A stretch of 38,445 nucleotides of DNA from Candidatus Omnitrophota bacterium. Lineage in GTDB: Bacteria; Omnitrophota; Gorgyraeia; JABMRN01; RBG-13-46-9. The DNA lies in the NCBI GenBank assembly GCA_016782445.1, contig JADHYM010000011.1, positions 1 to 38,445 on the forward strand. The letters are read 5' to 3'. The notes under the pieces were generated by a model. It was not told where the DNA came from and searched no databases. It saw nothing but the letters and a program-made list of their open reading frames with translations. Each line of letters starts with the position of its first letter. Positions within the stretch are counted from its first letter, which is position 1. Of the stretch, positions 8,190-19,914 are shown one piece after another. The position numbers were made by a program, and so were the translations under genes.

Positions 8190-9011
8190 TTAAAACAAGT
8201 TCTTTATATTAAGGTAAAAGTAGAAAATAGGCGCGGTAAAAAGAAGGCTGTCGATCGTGTCCAGCATGCCCCCCAGGCCCGGCAGCGCCCGGCTTGAATC
8301 CTTGGCATCAAAATCGCGTTTAAAGAGGCTCTCGGCAAGGTCTCCGATCTGGCCGAGAATGCCGAAAAGAAATCCCAGAAAAAGAAGCCTCGTGTAAGGA
8401 AAATCCACGAGAATACCCTTGGATAAAAGAGCAAGGATTACGCAGGACATAAGGCCGCCTATGGCCCCCTCCTTTGTCTTGTGCGGGCTTATTCGTGGAA
8501 TAAGGGGATGTTTGCCAAAGTATTTTCCTATAAAATAAGCGCCCACGTCCCCTCCCTTTGTCACGATAACAAGGAAAGTGACGAGCTTCGCCCCTTCATG
8601 CAAAAACTTGATTTTGATAACAAAAGACAAAAACCAGCTTATATAAAAAAGTGCGAACAAAAGTATAGCTATACTCGTCAGGTGGTTCTGCGCCCTGTCG
8701 CGCCTGGCAAGCTGAAGGATAAAAGCAAAAAGGCAGGTTATCACTATGAACAAAGGCTCCATGTTCGAGTAGCCTTCGCCCTTCTGGAAATACACGGCTA
8801 TGGGGATCACGATCCCTATGAGTATGCCGTAATACTTATAGACAACTACGCCCTTTTTCTCGACTATAGAAAAAAACTCATAGAGCGCCGCGGCTACGAA
8901 GAATGTCGTCAGAATACAGAAAGCCCAGTTTGGCAGCAAAAAAAGTATGCAAAATACCGCTGATAATACAGTCAGCGAGGTTATGACGCGTTTTATAACA
9001 CTATCCGCCAT
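8190..9011 (-). CDS. cdsA: phosphatidate cytidylyltransferase (CDP-diacylglycerol synthase)
   Basis: CdsA makes CDP-diacylglycerol from phosphatidic acid and CTP at the inner membrane, the branch point for phospholipid head groups. The protein is almost entirely hydrophobic helices. The family signature near the C-terminus is clear: SLFKRDFDAKDSS, then LPGLGGMLDTIDS. Positions often written HGG and DR in the signature are LGG and DT here, a variant I believe is common in related bacteria. A longer frame starts with TTG at 9053, but its purine stretch is only 2 nt away. The ATG at 9011 (MADSVIKRVITSL) has GAGGG about 9 nt upstream and overlaps the uppS end by 11 nt, so I chose it. Confidence 0.92.
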   Translation of the reverse strand: MADSVIKRVITSLTVLSAVFCILFLLPNWAFCILTTFFVAAALYEFFSIVEKKGVVVYKYYGILIGIVIPIAVYFQKGEGYSNMEPLFIVITCLFAFILQLARRDRAQNHLTSIAILLFALFYISWFLSFVIKIKFLHEGAKLVTFLVIVTKGGDVGAYFIGKYFGKHPLIPRISPHKTKEGAIGGLMSCVILALLSKGILVDFPYTRLLFLGFLFGILGQIGDLAESLFKRDFDAKDSSRALPGLGGMLDTIDSLLFTAPIFYFYLNIKNLF

Positions 9012-9708
9012 AGCGCCTATCCCTCTTTTTATATTCGTTAACAGCCGTTTCAAGTTCCTTTTTTCCGAAATCAGGCCATAATACGTCTGTCACGTAGAGC
9101 TCGGCGTAGGATATCTGCCACAAAAGAAAATTGCTGAGCCTCATTTCGCCGGATGTCCTTATGAGCATGTCAGGGTCGGGAATATCTGAAGTATAGAGGT
9201 GCTTTGCGAAAACATCTTCGGTTATATCCCCGGGCTTAAGCTTCTTTTCCAGCACTAAGGTTGCTATGCTTTTTGTGGCTTCTATTATCTCCATCCGGGA
9301 ACCGTAATTCAGAGCCAGATTAACTAAAAGATTTTTGTTTTCTTTTGTTTCCTCTTCGATTTTTCTCATCTTTATCTGTATCGATTCGGGCATTCCGCTC
9401 ATCTTGCCTATTGCGCGAAAACGCACGCCCTTTTTTCTTAAATCTTCCTTATTGCGTTTTTCAAGATGTGTTTCCAGAAGCTTCATGAGGGCTTTAACTT
9501 CGAGTTCGGGGCGCTTCCAGTTCTCCGTACTGAAGGCATAGAGGGTCAGGATCTTTATGCCTAAATCAAGCGCTCCCTCTATCGTATTTTCGATCGCTTT
9601 AACGCCCTGTTGATGACCGGTTATTTTTGGAAGGCCTCTTTTTTTTGCCCACCGGCCGTTGCCGTCCATTATTATCGCGATATGGGTTGGTGTTGTTTTT
9701 AATTTCAT
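9001..9708 (-). CDS. uppS: isoprenyl diphosphate (di-trans,poly-cis-undecaprenyl) synthase
   Basis: This cis-prenyltransferase elongates farnesyl diphosphate with isopentenyl diphosphate to make the C55 carrier used for peptidoglycan and LPS assembly. The catalytic motif MDGNGRWA (Asp at residue 15) is at the N-terminus. Other family motifs are FSTENWKRP, LNYGSRMEI and, near the end, IRTSGEMRLSNFLLWQ followed by ELY. The 235-residue length is standard. It is followed by cdsA with a short overlap, the usual uppS-cdsA-dxr-rseP order. A palindromic hairpin lies between it and the upstream pyrophosphatase gene. Confidence 0.96.
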   Translation of the reverse strand: MKLKTTPTHIAIIMDGNGRWAKKRGLPKITGHQQGVKAIENTIEGALDLGIKILTLYAFSTENWKRPELEVKALMKLLETHLEKRNKEDLRKKGVRFRAIGKMSGMPESIQIKMRKIEEETKENKNLLVNLALNYGSRMEIIEATKSIATLVLEKKLKPGDITEDVFAKHLYTSDIPDPDMLIRTSGEMRLSNFLLWQISYAELYVTDVLWPDFGKKELETAVNEYKKRDRRYGG

Positions 9709-9719
9709 GCTCTCTGTTT

Positions 9720-9778
9720 CAGGTTACAAGTCGCAAGTTATAGGTTTTTTTAATATGCAACTTGCAGCCTGTAACCTG
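9720..9778. repeat. intergenic hairpin, family B (CCTGCAACCTG type), copy 1
   Basis: Arms of about 23 nt at 9720-9742 (starting CAGGTTACAAG) and 9756-9778 (ending CTGTAACCTG) pair with a few mismatches around a T-rich loop. Extra CCTGCAACCTGCAGCCTG units follow up to about 9799, just before the pyrophosphatase stop codon. A similar hairpin lies at 23818-23853. It could act as an mRNA 3' structure; no classical terminator T-run follows on the gene strand. Confidence 0.75.
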
Positions 9779-9800
9779 CAACCTGCAGCCTGAAGCCTGT

Positions 9801-11900
9801 CTATTTCATGAGCGTATGTGTCAGAATAAACGAACCGAAAACAACCGAGACCATGGCCATAAGTTTTATAAGTATATTAAGGCTCGGCCCGGAAGTATCT
9901 TTGAAAGGATCACCGATCGTGTCCCCCATGACAAGTGCCTTATGAGCCAATGAACCCTTGCCGCCGTGAGCGCCTTTTTCTACGTATTTTTTGGCGTTGT
10001 CCCAGGCACCGCCCGCATTCGCCATAAATACAGCCATTACGAATCCGCTGCCGAGAGCGCCTACCAGGAGCCCTATATTCGCCGCAGGTCCTAAAATAAG
10101 TCCGGTTGCTATCGGGCTTATTAAAGCCAATATGCTCGGAATTATCATTTCACGCTGTGCCGCCACGGTGCATATGGAAACGCAATGCTCGTAATCAGGC
10201 TGGCATTTCCCTTCCATGATACCTGCAATGTCGCAAAATTGCCGCCTTACTTCTTTTACAATACTTTGCGCCGCCCGACCCACTGCCTTCATGGTCAGTG
10301 CGGAAAATAAAAAGGGTAGCATTATGCCTATAAATACGCCTACTATTACTTTCGGCTCCATGAGAGTCACGACAACTTCCTCGCCGAAACGGTGAAGCTC
10401 GTCCCTGTACGCCGCCACAAGCGCGAGCGCAGTAAGAGCCGCGCTTCCTATGGCAAAGCCTTTACCGGTCGCCGCTGTAGTATTTCCCAAAGAATCAAGG
10501 GCGTCAGTGCGCTCTCTTACTATAGGGTCCTGTTTGGACATCTCTGCTATGCCGCCCGCGTTATCAGCTACCGGGCCGTATGCATCAGTCGCGAGTGTAA
10601 TGCCAAGAGTACTTAGCATGCCCACTGCCGCAACGCCTACTCCGTATAAACCGGCATTAAACTTAAACGCTGCATCCACCCCGGATGACGCTAAATAGTA
10701 ACTGGCGATGGTCGCTATGCCGACCGTAAAAACCGGAATTGCCGTAGAAAACATTCCCGTAGCCAGGCCGCTTATAACGACTGTGGCTCCGCCGCTTAAA
10801 GAAGATTCCGCTATCATGCGCGTAGGCGGATACCTGTCAGACGTAAAAAATTCTGTTGAGAGCCCTATTATAATACCGGCCAGAAGTCCCGCGATAACCG
10901 CCCAATATACGCCCATATTATCGGGCAAGAGGTGTCTCATTATAAAGAATGATGCTATCGCTATAAGAGCGGCGCTTACAAAAATTCCTTTTCTAAGCGC
11001 GAAAAGCAGCTCTCCCTGTTCTGCTTTTTCTTTTGTTCTGACAAAAAACGTACCTATAATACTGGCTATAACCCCCACCGAGGCCATGACAAGCGGTATC
11101 ATTACTCCGTTAACGCCAAACCCGCCTGCTACCGCGAGGACCATTGTCGCTACTATCGAACCCACGTATGATTCGTAGAGATCCGCGCCCATACCGGCAA
11201 CGTCGCCGACGTTATCACCCACGTTATCAGCAATAACAGCGGGGTTGCGCGGGTCATCCTCCGGAATACCGGCTTCGACCTTTCCCACCAGATCCGCGCC
11301 CACATCAGCGGCTTTAGTATATATCCCGCCACCTACGCGGGCAAAAAGCGCCATGAGAGATGCTCCCATCTCGAATGTCAGCATCGTCCCCGTTATATAT
11401 TGTATCCTGACAGCTATATCCGTTACTTCCTGGACATGCGTATACCAGTAATCCAGAACATAATACCATATTGATAGATCTAAAAGCCCCAGCGCCACGA
11501 CCGAAAGCCCCATAACTGTCCCGCTTGCAAAAGCTATGCGAAGCCCGGAATTCAGGCTTTTCTTGCACGCCTCAGTGGTCCGGGCGTTCGCGCTTGTCGC
11601 GACTTTCATGCCGATGAACCCCGCAAGGCCGCTGAAAAACCCGCCCGTCAGGAACGCAAAAGGAACAAAAAAAGGAAGATAGTTTCTCTTCGCCAGGATA
11701 AGTAAAAGCACAAACACAATTGCGAAAAAAATAGCTATTACGGTATATTGCCTTTTTATGTAAGAAGCAGCGCCTTTTTGGATTGCTTTCTGTATTTTCT
11801 GCATCGCGTCGTCGCCGGGCGATTGTTTCATGATTTTAACTATAAAATACGTCGCGAATACAAGCGCTAAAACCGAACTTATAGGAGCAATTATAAGCAT
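9801..11900 (-). CDS. hppA: membrane-bound ion-pumping inorganic pyrophosphatase, K+-dependent type
   Basis: This integral membrane enzyme hydrolyses PPi and pumps H+ or Na+ out of the cytoplasm. The PPi/Mg-binding signature DVGADLVGKVEAGIPEDDPR is followed by NPAVIADNVGDNVGD. The second conserved acidic block is DAYGPVADNAGGIAEM, and the C-terminal one is GGAWDNAKKYVE. About 16 hydrophobic helices are expected over 699 residues. The motif GNTTAATGKGFAIGSA has Ala and Gly where K+-independent enzymes have Lys and Thr, so it belongs to the K+-dependent subfamily. I cannot decide between Na+ and H+ as pumped ion by eye. The ATG lies 11 nt after the purA stop, with AAGGGA between. AMP synthesis and nucleotide metabolism release PPi, so pairing with purA is sensible. 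Confidence 0.96.
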   Translation of the reverse strand: MLIIAPISSVLALVFATYFIVKIMKQSPGDDAMQKIQKAIQKGAASYIKRQYTVIAIFFAIVFVLLLILAKRNYLPFFVPFAFLTGGFFSGLAGFIGMKVATSANARTTEACKKSLNSGLRIAFASGTVMGLSVVALGLLDLSIWYYVLDYWYTHVQEVTDIAVRIQYITGTMLTFEMGASLMALFARVGGGIYTKAADVGADLVGKVEAGIPEDDPRNPAVIADNVGDNVGDVAGMGADLYESYVGSIVATMVLAVAGGFGVNGVMIPLVMASVGVIASIIGTFFVRTKEKAEQGELLFALRKGIFVSAALIAIASFFIMRHLLPDNMGVYWAVIAGLLAGIIIGLSTEFFTSDRYPPTRMIAESSLSGGATVVISGLATGMFSTAIPVFTVGIATIASYYLASSGVDAAFKFNAGLYGVGVAAVGMLSTLGITLATDAYGPVADNAGGIAEMSKQDPIVRERTDALDSLGNTTAATGKGFAIGSAALTALALVAAYRDELHRFGEEVVVTLMEPKVIVGVFIGIMLPFLFSALTMKAVGRAAQSIVKEVRRQFCDIAGIMEGKCQPDYEHCVSICTVAAQREMIIPSILALISPIATGLILGPAANIGLLVGALGSGFVMAVFMANAGGAWDNAKKYVEKGAHGGKGSLAHKALVMGDTIGDPFKDTSGPSLNILIKLMAMVSVVFGSFILTHTLMK

Positions 11901-11911
11901 TTCTTTCCCTT

Positions 11912-13787
<1,876 letters not shown>

Positions 13788-13791
<4 letters not shown>

Positions 13792-15053
13792 TTTTTGCGC
13801 CTTTTTTGGGTAAGGGGAGCCATTACAAAAATTTTCTTAGCGATATTCGGGTATTTAGCAATAAACGCAAGCTCGTCCTGCGTCAGGGGTTTTTGCGTGT
13901 GCACATTCGCGTAACGGACAAGCTCTAATATTTTTGTCGCCTCGTTTTTGTCCTTGAACTTTATCTGAAGTTTTTCGTACACGTTCCTGAATCCTTTAAT
14001 GCCTGAGTATTCGCCGGCGGTAATCTGGCGCCCCGTTTCTATTACTTCCGGTTCGCCGCGGCCAAGCTCCTCAAAATCATAAAGTTCGTAATTCCGCCTG
14101 TCCTTCAGGGCTCCGTCGGCGTGTATCCCTGACTCATGAGCAAATGCGTTTTCCCCGACTGCTACCTGATTTACCGGTATCGGTATGCCAAAAGCGTAGG
14201 AAGCGTATTTCGCTATCTTCCAGGCTTTTTTTAGGTTTATACTCGGATCCAGTTTGTATTTCCCGGCAAAACCGCTTGAATGTTTTATAGCCAATATAAC
14301 GCTTACGAGATCCGCGTTGCCGGCCCTTTCTCCGAGCCCGTTTACTGTTGTATTTATATAAGCGTCAACGCCTGAGTCTATGGCAGCTTTCGCGCCCGCA
14401 ACGCTCACAGCAACAACCATTCCGAGATCGTTGTGACAGTGGAGCTCGATCGGTATCCTCACAGCTGAGGCAAGGTGTGCTACGCGATCATATATGGTAA
14501 ACGGGTCGTCATAACCGAGGGTATCGCAGTATCGTACCCTGCATGCGCCTGATTCTTTTGCCGCCATCGCGAATTCCACCAGATATTCAAGATCGCTTCG
14601 CGAGGCATCTTCCGCATTCACGCCAATCGTTTTTATCCCGCAACGTTTTGCTTCCTTTACCGCTTCCACCATCTCGTTTATAACATCGGTTTTGCTGTAT
14701 TTTCCTTTGAACTTACCCTGTATCATCTGATCGGATGTAGAGATAGAAAGATTCAGATGCCTGATATTAGTCTTCTGCGTGGCTTTTATCACATCTTCTT
14801 TTATCGCCCGCACCCACCCCTCAAGTATGATCGGCTTCAAAGCGCCGAGCTTCGCGAGCTCCAGGTTCGCGTTGAGATAATTCGTTTCGTGACTTGTAAC
14901 GGGAAACCCGAACTCTGACTGGTAAATGCCCATGTCATTTAAGTACATGTTTATCATTGTTTTCTGCAGTTTAGCCAGCCCGAGGCGCGACGTCTGCACG
15001 CCGTCCCTGTTCGTGACATCAATTATACGGATTATGTTTTGTTTTTTCTTCAT
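13788..15053 (-). CDS. LeuA/homocitrate synthase-family acyltransferase
   Basis: This HMGL-like TIM-barrel enzyme condenses acetyl-CoA with a 2-oxo acid. Family motifs are DVTNRDGVQTS (catalytic Arg region), the metal-binding ELHCHNDLGM and NTTVNGLGERAGNADL. At 421 residues it lacks the C-terminal leucine-binding regulatory domain of typical 2-isopropylmalate synthase (about 510 residues). It is closer in size to homocitrate or short citramalate/isopropylmalate synthases. The substrate cannot be fixed from sequence by eye. A longer frame begins with TTG at 15104 without a ribosome binding site. The ATG at 15053 has AAGGGG at good distance and starts directly before the conserved barrel, so I chose it. 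Confidence 0.85.
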
Positions 15054-15132
15054 TTTTATCCCCTTATTTTTCCTTCTCGCCCCTTCGTCTATGCAAATTA
15101 CCAATTACAAATTACTCGAATCCCTTCGTGCC

Positions 15133-16719
15133 TCATAGCTTAATCGCTTTTACATCCTTTATGTATTTTGCTTTTTTTATCTTCTCAAGCGTTGCCTTGG
15201 ATACGGCGCTATCTATATTGAGAACTGAAACAGCGTCTCCACCCGGCTTCGCGCGTCCGAACGTCATGCCGGCAATGTTTATGTTCTCCGCTCCGAGAAG
15301 CGTCCCGATATGCCCGACGATACCCGGTTTGTCCTGATTGCGTATGACAAGCATGTGGCCTTGAGGCACCACCTCGACGTAATGCTGATTGATCTTGACT
15401 ATCCTCGGGTTTACTTTTGTGAAAAGCGTTCCCATGATAAAGTTTTTAGACCTCTCCGTTTCTATCTCTACTATGACGAGATTGGCAAAATCCTCTATCT
15501 CCTCGGTCTTTTCTTCGATGATTTTTATTCCTCTCTCCTTGGCTATGACAGGAGCATTTACATAATTTACGTTCTCCTCCAGGATCGGCTCAAGCATTCC
15601 TTTCATGACAGAACGCGTAAGCGTGCCGGGATCGTGCTTTGCGGCTTCACCTACATATTTTACTTTAACTTTTTTTATGTACCCTTCGGCAAGCTGGGCT
15701 TGCATTTTTCCGATTTTCTCTGCCAGGCTAAGGTAGGGCTCCATGACTTTCAGTACCTCCGGATCAATCGAAGGCGCGTTTACGGCGTTCCTTATACCCC
15801 TGCCTGTGAGCGCGTCTTTTATGCTTTCGGCCACGTCGAGCGCGACGTTTACCTGCGCTTCCTCTGTCGAGGCCCCGAGATGCGGCGTAGTAATAATTTT
15901 ATCACAAGAAATTACCTTGCTCCCTTTAGGCGGTTCCTTCTCGTATACATCAAGCGCAGCCCCGGCAACACGGCCTTTTTCTATTGCTTCAAGAAGTGCT
16001 TCTTCGTCTATTATTCCGCCGCGCGCGCAGTTTATTATGCGAACGCCTTTTTTCATCTTTTTGAAAGAATCGCTTTTTATAATATAGTGCGTTTCCTTAT
16101 TGTGAGGCGTGTGCACGGTTATGTAATCGGACCTCTTGAAAAGATCCTCAAGATTCACGGATTCTATGCCGAGCGCTTTGGCTTTATCAGGCGAGAGAAA
16201 AGGGTCATATGCGACTACTTTCATGTTGAAGCTCAAGGCCCGCCTTGCCACCTCAGTGCCTATCCGCCCGAAACCTATTATCCCGAGAGTCTTCCCATAT
16301 AATTCCACGCCCATGAATTTTTTTCTCTCCCACTCGCCCTTCTTTACAGATTCATTGGCCTGCGGTATTTTACGCGATAAAGCAAGTATGAGCGAAAATG
16401 CGTGCTCAGCAGTGGAGATGGTGTTTCCTCCCGGCGCGTTCATAACAACTATGCCGCGCTTTGAGGCCTCTTCCACATCTATATTATCAAGGCCGACTCC
16501 GGCGCGCCCTATATATTTAAGTTTTTTGGTTGAGGAAAGGATCTCTTTTGTAACCTTTGTCTGACTCCTTACTATAAGCGCATCGTATTCGCCTATGCAT
16601 CTTTTAATCTCCTCCGGGGAAAGATTGGGTCTTACGTCAACCTTGAAGCCTTTTTCTTTTTCAAGAATCTCTACGCCTGCCTTTGCGAGGGGATCGCTCA
16701 CTAATATTTTAAAAGCCAT
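15133..16719 (-). CDS. serA: D-3-phosphoglycerate dehydrogenase, long form with ACT domain
   Basis: SerA oxidises 3-phosphoglycerate to 3-phosphohydroxypyruvate, the entry to serine synthesis. The N-terminal substrate part has LIVRSQTKVTKEIL. The NAD fold has GIIGFGRIGTEVARRAL, and the catalytic region has NCARGGIIDEEALLEA and TPHLGASTEEAQ. An intervening ASB domain covers about residues 310-450. The C-terminal ACT domain (about 455-528, RNQDKPGIVGHIGTLLG) probably senses serine. The 528 residues match the long type 1 enzyme. The ATG at 16719 has GGAGG upstream. The aminotransferase encoded just before it likely performs the next pathway step. Confidence 0.97.
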   Translation of the reverse strand: MAFKILVSDPLAKAGVEILEKEKGFKVDVRPNLSPEEIKRCIGEYDALIVRSQTKVTKEILSSTKKLKYIGRAGVGLDNIDVEEASKRGIVVMNAPGGNTISTAEHAFSLILALSRKIPQANESVKKGEWERKKFMGVELYGKTLGIIGFGRIGTEVARRALSFNMKVVAYDPFLSPDKAKALGIESVNLEDLFKRSDYITVHTPHNKETHYIIKSDSFKKMKKGVRIINCARGGIIDEEALLEAIEKGRVAGAALDVYEKEPPKGSKVISCDKIITTPHLGASTEEAQVNVALDVAESIKDALTGRGIRNAVNAPSIDPEVLKVMEPYLSLAEKIGKMQAQLAEGYIKKVKVKYVGEAAKHDPGTLTRSVMKGMLEPILEENVNYVNAPVIAKERGIKIIEEKTEEIEDFANLVIVEIETERSKNFIMGTLFTKVNPRIVKINQHYVEVVPQGHMLVIRNQDKPGIVGHIGTLLGAENINIAGMTFGRAKPGGDAVSVLNIDSAVSKATLEKIKKAKYIKDVKAIKL

Positions 16720-16746
16720 GCCTTTCCTCCGATTTTATCTAATCTA

Positions 16747-17835
16747 TTACTTAACCTTATGGCCCAATTCCGCAAGTGTTTCCTTCAGTTTCTCCAAAGC
16801 GTGTTCCAGGTCCTCCCTCGTGATCGCTCCCATGTGCGCGATCCTGAAAATCTTCCCCTTTAGATGCCCCTGGCCTCCGGCGAAGATAACGCTTTTTGTT
16901 TTCATCGTGTCCACGATTTTTTTGCCGTCCAGGCCTTGCGGAACCTTAATTGCGGTCAAGGCATCGGACGGATACTTTGAAAAAACCTCAAGCCCCATGC
17001 CGGATAAGCTTTGACGGACAAATGCAGCGTCCGCAGCGTGCCTGGCAACAAATTTATCCACGCCTTCGTCAAGTATCATGGAAACGGCCTTGCCAAGCCC
17101 CAGAACGAGCGTTATGGCCGGCGTCCACGGGCTATCTCCTTCGGTTACTACTTTCTCGTATCTTTTCAGGTCAAAATAAAATTTTGGCAGTTTCGACGCT
17201 GCCGCCAGTTTCCATGCCTTTCCGCTCACAGCTAAAAAAGCGAGCCCCGGCGGCAGCATGAATCCCTTCTGGGAACCGCCTATGGCTATGTCCACGCCCC
17301 ATTCGTCCATGAAAAATTCATCCGCTCCGAGCCCGCTTATCGCATCCACAACGAGGATGGCGCGTGTGTTTTTCACGACACTGCCTATCGATTTAACGTC
17401 GTAAAGAGTCGCAGTCGATGTCTCGCAAAGCTGTATAAAAACTGCCTTGGCCTCGGGATGCTCCTTAAGGGCTTTTTCTATGGCCGCGTGGTGTGGCCTT
17501 GTGCCCCACTCTACGTCTATAGGCACGACCTCTACGCCAAAAGCTCGGCATATTTCGCTGAATCTTTCTCCGAATTTTCCGCCTCTTACAACAATCGCGG
17601 TATCGCCTTTTGATAGCGTATTCGTTACGCTCGCTTCCATGGCGCCGGTTCCGCTCGAGGTGAAAGTCAAAACGTTTGCGTCTGTCCTAAAGATTTTTTT
17701 TATATCCTGATTTATCTTCCAGACTATGTCCCGGTACTGTGACGTCCTGTGATGTATGATCGGCTCGGACATTGCCTTCATGATTTCTTCCGGCACCGGC
17801 GCCGGGCCGGGGGTCAGTAAATATTGTTTCTTCAC
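16747..17835 (-). CDS. class V aminotransferase, serine-pyruvate/alanine-glyoxylate family; probably the phosphoserine step
   Basis: This is a PLP-dependent fold type I aminotransferase. The start YLLTPGPAPVPEEI is characteristic of this family. TSSGTGAMEASVTN forms the PLP phosphate site, VVDAISGLGADEF holds the PLP-ring Asp, and GGSQKGFMLPPG contains the Schiff-base Lys. The length (362) is normal. The GTG start at 17835 has AAGGAG eight bases upstream. It is directly upstream of serA. In some bacteria and archaea a class V enzyme of this type replaces SerC, so transamination of phosphohydroxypyruvate is the most likely role. This is inference from context; alanine-glyoxylate activity cannot be excluded. 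Confidence 0.9.
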   Translation of the reverse strand: MKKQYLLTPGPAPVPEEIMKAMSEPIIHHRTSQYRDIVWKINQDIKKIFRTDANVLTFTSSGTGAMEASVTNTLSKGDTAIVVRGGKFGERFSEICRAFGVEVVPIDVEWGTRPHHAAIEKALKEHPEAKAVFIQLCETSTATLYDVKSIGSVVKNTRAILVVDAISGLGADEFFMDEWGVDIAIGGSQKGFMLPPGLAFLAVSGKAWKLAAASKLPKFYFDLKRYEKVVTEGDSPWTPAITLVLGLGKAVSMILDEGVDKFVARHAADAAFVRQSLSGMGLEVFSKYPSDALTAIKVPQGLDGKKIVDTMKTKSVIFAGGQGHLKGKIFRIAHMGAITREDLEHALEKLKETLAELGHKVK

Positions 17836-17861
17836 TTATTTATCTCCTTACTAAACCGTCT

Positions 17862-17986
17862 CTCGTCGGTCGGTTGTGGTTGTGTCGCGCGAAACGTTGG
17901 TTGTCAGTCGGTTGCGGTTTTTTTACGCAACCGATCGACACAACCGATTCTCGCGACGCCACCGATCGACGCAACCGTTCGACGAA
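17862..17986. repeat. intergenic palindromic repeat, family A, copy 3
   Basis: This copy shares the GCGAAACGTTGGTTGTC core, the central hairpin GGTTGCGG-T run-CGCAACC and the GATTCTCGCGACGCC arm with the other three copies. It ends 3 nt from the clpP stop and lies between clpP and the aminotransferase gene. Confidence 0.85.
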
Positions 17987-17989
17987 TTA

Positions 17990-18583
17990 TCATTTCTTCT
18001 TAATGGCCTCAACGACCTGGTCCACGATACCGTAGCTTTTCGCCTCTTCAGCTGACATGAAAAAGTCGCGGTCAGTATCTTTTTTTATTGTACCCATCGC
18101 CTTGCCTGTGTGCTTAACGAGGATGTTTTCTATCCGTTCTTTAAGCCTAAGTATTTCCTTCGCCTGTATACTGATGTCAGCCGCCTGGCCCTGAACTCCG
18201 CCCCACGGTTGATGTATCATTACACGCGCGTGCGGCAACGCGTATCTTTTACCCTTCGTGCCGGCGGCAAGAAGAACCGCTCCCATGCTTGTCGCCTGGC
18301 CCACGCAATAAGTATTCACGTCCGGCTTTATAAACTGCATCGTGTCGTATATCGCCAGGCCGCTTGTCACGTGCCCGCCCGGCGTATTCACGTAGATGTC
18401 CACGTCTTTTTCCGGGTTTTCCATCTGCAAAAAAAGGAGCTGCGCTATGATGACATTCGCCACCATGTCGTCTATGGGCGTTCCTATGAAAATTATCCTG
18501 TCTTTAAGAAGCCTCGAGTAGATATCATACGCGCGTTCCGCGCGCCCGTCTTTTTCAATCACCATCGGGATCAGCATGCTCAT
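17990..18583 (-). CDS. clpP: ATP-dependent Clp protease proteolytic subunit
   Basis: ClpP is a self-compartmentalised serine protease that degrades proteins delivered by Clp ATPases. The catalytic Ser is in [12 protein letters not shown], the His in MIHQPWGG and the Asp in KDTDRDFFM. The N-terminus has no long propeptide, and 197 residues is normal. ATG at 18583 has GGGGAGG at ideal distance. It follows tig, the common tig-clpP order, but clpX, which usually comes next, is absent from the window. Confidence 0.97.
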   Translation of the reverse strand: MSMLIPMVIEKDGRAERAYDIYSRLLKDRIIFIGTPIDDMVANVIIAQLLFLQMENPEKDVDIYVNTPGGHVTSGLAIYDTMQFIKPDVNTYCVGQATSMGAVLLAAGTKGKRYALPHARVMIHQPWGGVQGQAADISIQAKEILRLKERIENILVKHTGKAMGTIKKDTDRDFFMSAEEAKSYGIVDQVVEAIKKK

Positions 18584-18597
18584 AATTACCTCCCCTT

Positions 18598-19878
18598 TTA
18601 TGCCTCGGTTATTTTCGCTTCTTTGAGTAACATTTCAAGCGTCTTCGTCTCCTTTATCTCCTCAACAAGGCCGTTCAACAGGCCCTCTTTTTCGTAATTT
18701 TCTTTTATTTCTTTTTCCGGACGGCCGGCGCTTTGAGAGATCTCGGCGATCCTCTTTTCGAGGTCCTTGGCCGTCACGCTAACACCGTCTTTAAGCGCTA
18801 TTTCGTCCAGAAGAAAATAAACACGCACTTTGTTGACAGCGTCCATGGCGAGTTCATTATCGGCTTTTTTTAGTCTCTCGTTTATTTCCTCGGTGCTCAC
18901 TCCGTTGCGTGAAAGTTCCTGCCTAAGGCGTTTTTCGAGGTATTCTTTCTGTCTTTTTACTATATTTTCCGGCACTGGAAATTTATGTTCCTTTAAGAGC
19001 TTTTCCAGTATCTGGTTCTCCATGTGTATTTTTTCGGCGCTTTCTTTTTTCGCGACAAGCTGCGTTCTTATCTCTTCCTTAAGGGCGTTTAAATTTTCTT
19101 TATTAAGCGTTTTGGCGAAATTTTCGTCTATCTTCGGAAGCTCTTTTTCCTTCACCGATTTGACCGACACTTTAAATTTCGCGTCTTTTCCGGCGTATTT
19201 TTTATCGGGATAATTCTCGGGAAGCTTTACGTTTATCTCTTTGGTCTGGCCCTTTGCGAGCCCTACAAGCTCTTCACCTATGCCTAGAAGAGAAGCTTCT
19301 TTATTGGCCTGGACCCACATGTCCTTGGTGTTTTTGGAAATGGCCTTATTCTCGATAAAAGCCTCGACGTCGCATATAGCGTAGTCGTTTTTGCCTACGG
19401 ATCTTTCAACGTCGTTATATTTTGCGTAAAAATCGCGCAAGCGAAGCACGGCCTGATCTACCTCGGCTTCCGTAACAGGGGACTTACGCTTCGTTATCTT
19501 GAGGCCCTTGTACCCTTTAAGCCTTATCGCAGGTTTTATCTCGACCGTGGCCTCGTAAGTAAGGGTTTTCCCTTTCTCGAATGTCACTTTTTCTATTTCA
19601 GGCGAACCGACAGGCGTTATTTTGTGGAATTCAACGGCCTTTTTATAGCCATCCGGGATAAGCTTTTTAAGCACCTCTTCTTCAGCGTCTTTTGAGTGGT
19701 GTTTCTCCAAAATATCCTGCGGGGCCTGGCCTACGCGGAAACCCGGCACTTTCGCGATTTTCTTTATCTCTTTGTAAATCTCCTCGCGCGCGCGATTCAC
19801 GGCCTCGAGAGGTATTTCTATCTCCAGCACCTTGGTACATTCGGCGTTCTGTTTATTGCGTATACGTGATTTTGTCAT
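18598..19878 (-). CDS. tig: trigger factor (ribosome-associated chaperone and prolyl isomerase)
   Basis: Trigger factor binds the ribosome exit tunnel and assists nascent chains. The ribosome-binding signature is seen as [18 protein letters not shown] near residues 45-60. The FKBP-type prolyl isomerase domain (about 155-240) includes [10 protein letters not shown] and [11 protein letters not shown]. The C-terminal half is a long charged helical domain (about 250-426). The length of 426 is normal. It follows lptB by 36 nt and is followed by clpP 14 nt downstream. Confidence 0.95.
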   Translation of the reverse strand: MTKSRIRNKQNAECTKVLEIEIPLEAVNRAREEIYKEIKKIAKVPGFRVGQAPQDILEKHHSKDAEEEVLKKLIPDGYKKAVEFHKITPVGSPEIEKVTFEKGKTLTYEATVEIKPAIRLKGYKGLKITKRKSPVTEAEVDQAVLRLRDFYAKYNDVERSVGKNDYAICDVEAFIENKAISKNTKDMWVQANKEASLLGIGEELVGLAKGQTKEINVKLPENYPDKKYAGKDAKFKVSVKSVKEKELPKIDENFAKTLNKENLNALKEEIRTQLVAKKESAEKIHMENQILEKLLKEHKFPVPENIVKRQKEYLEKRLRQELSRNGVSTEEINERLKKADNELAMDAVNKVRVYFLLDEIALKDGVSVTAKDLEKRIAEISQSAGRPEKEIKENYEKEGLLNGLVEEIKETKTLEMLLKEAKITEA

Positions 19879-19914
19879 CTCTTTACTCTCTACTTTCTTG
19901 TTCGCTGCTCATAT

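Noticed and set aside
8190-9053. Longer cdsA starting at TTG 9053
   Set aside because: Its purine stretch is only 2 nt before the TTG, and it would overlap uppS by 53 nt. The ATG at 9011 has a proper ribosome binding site.
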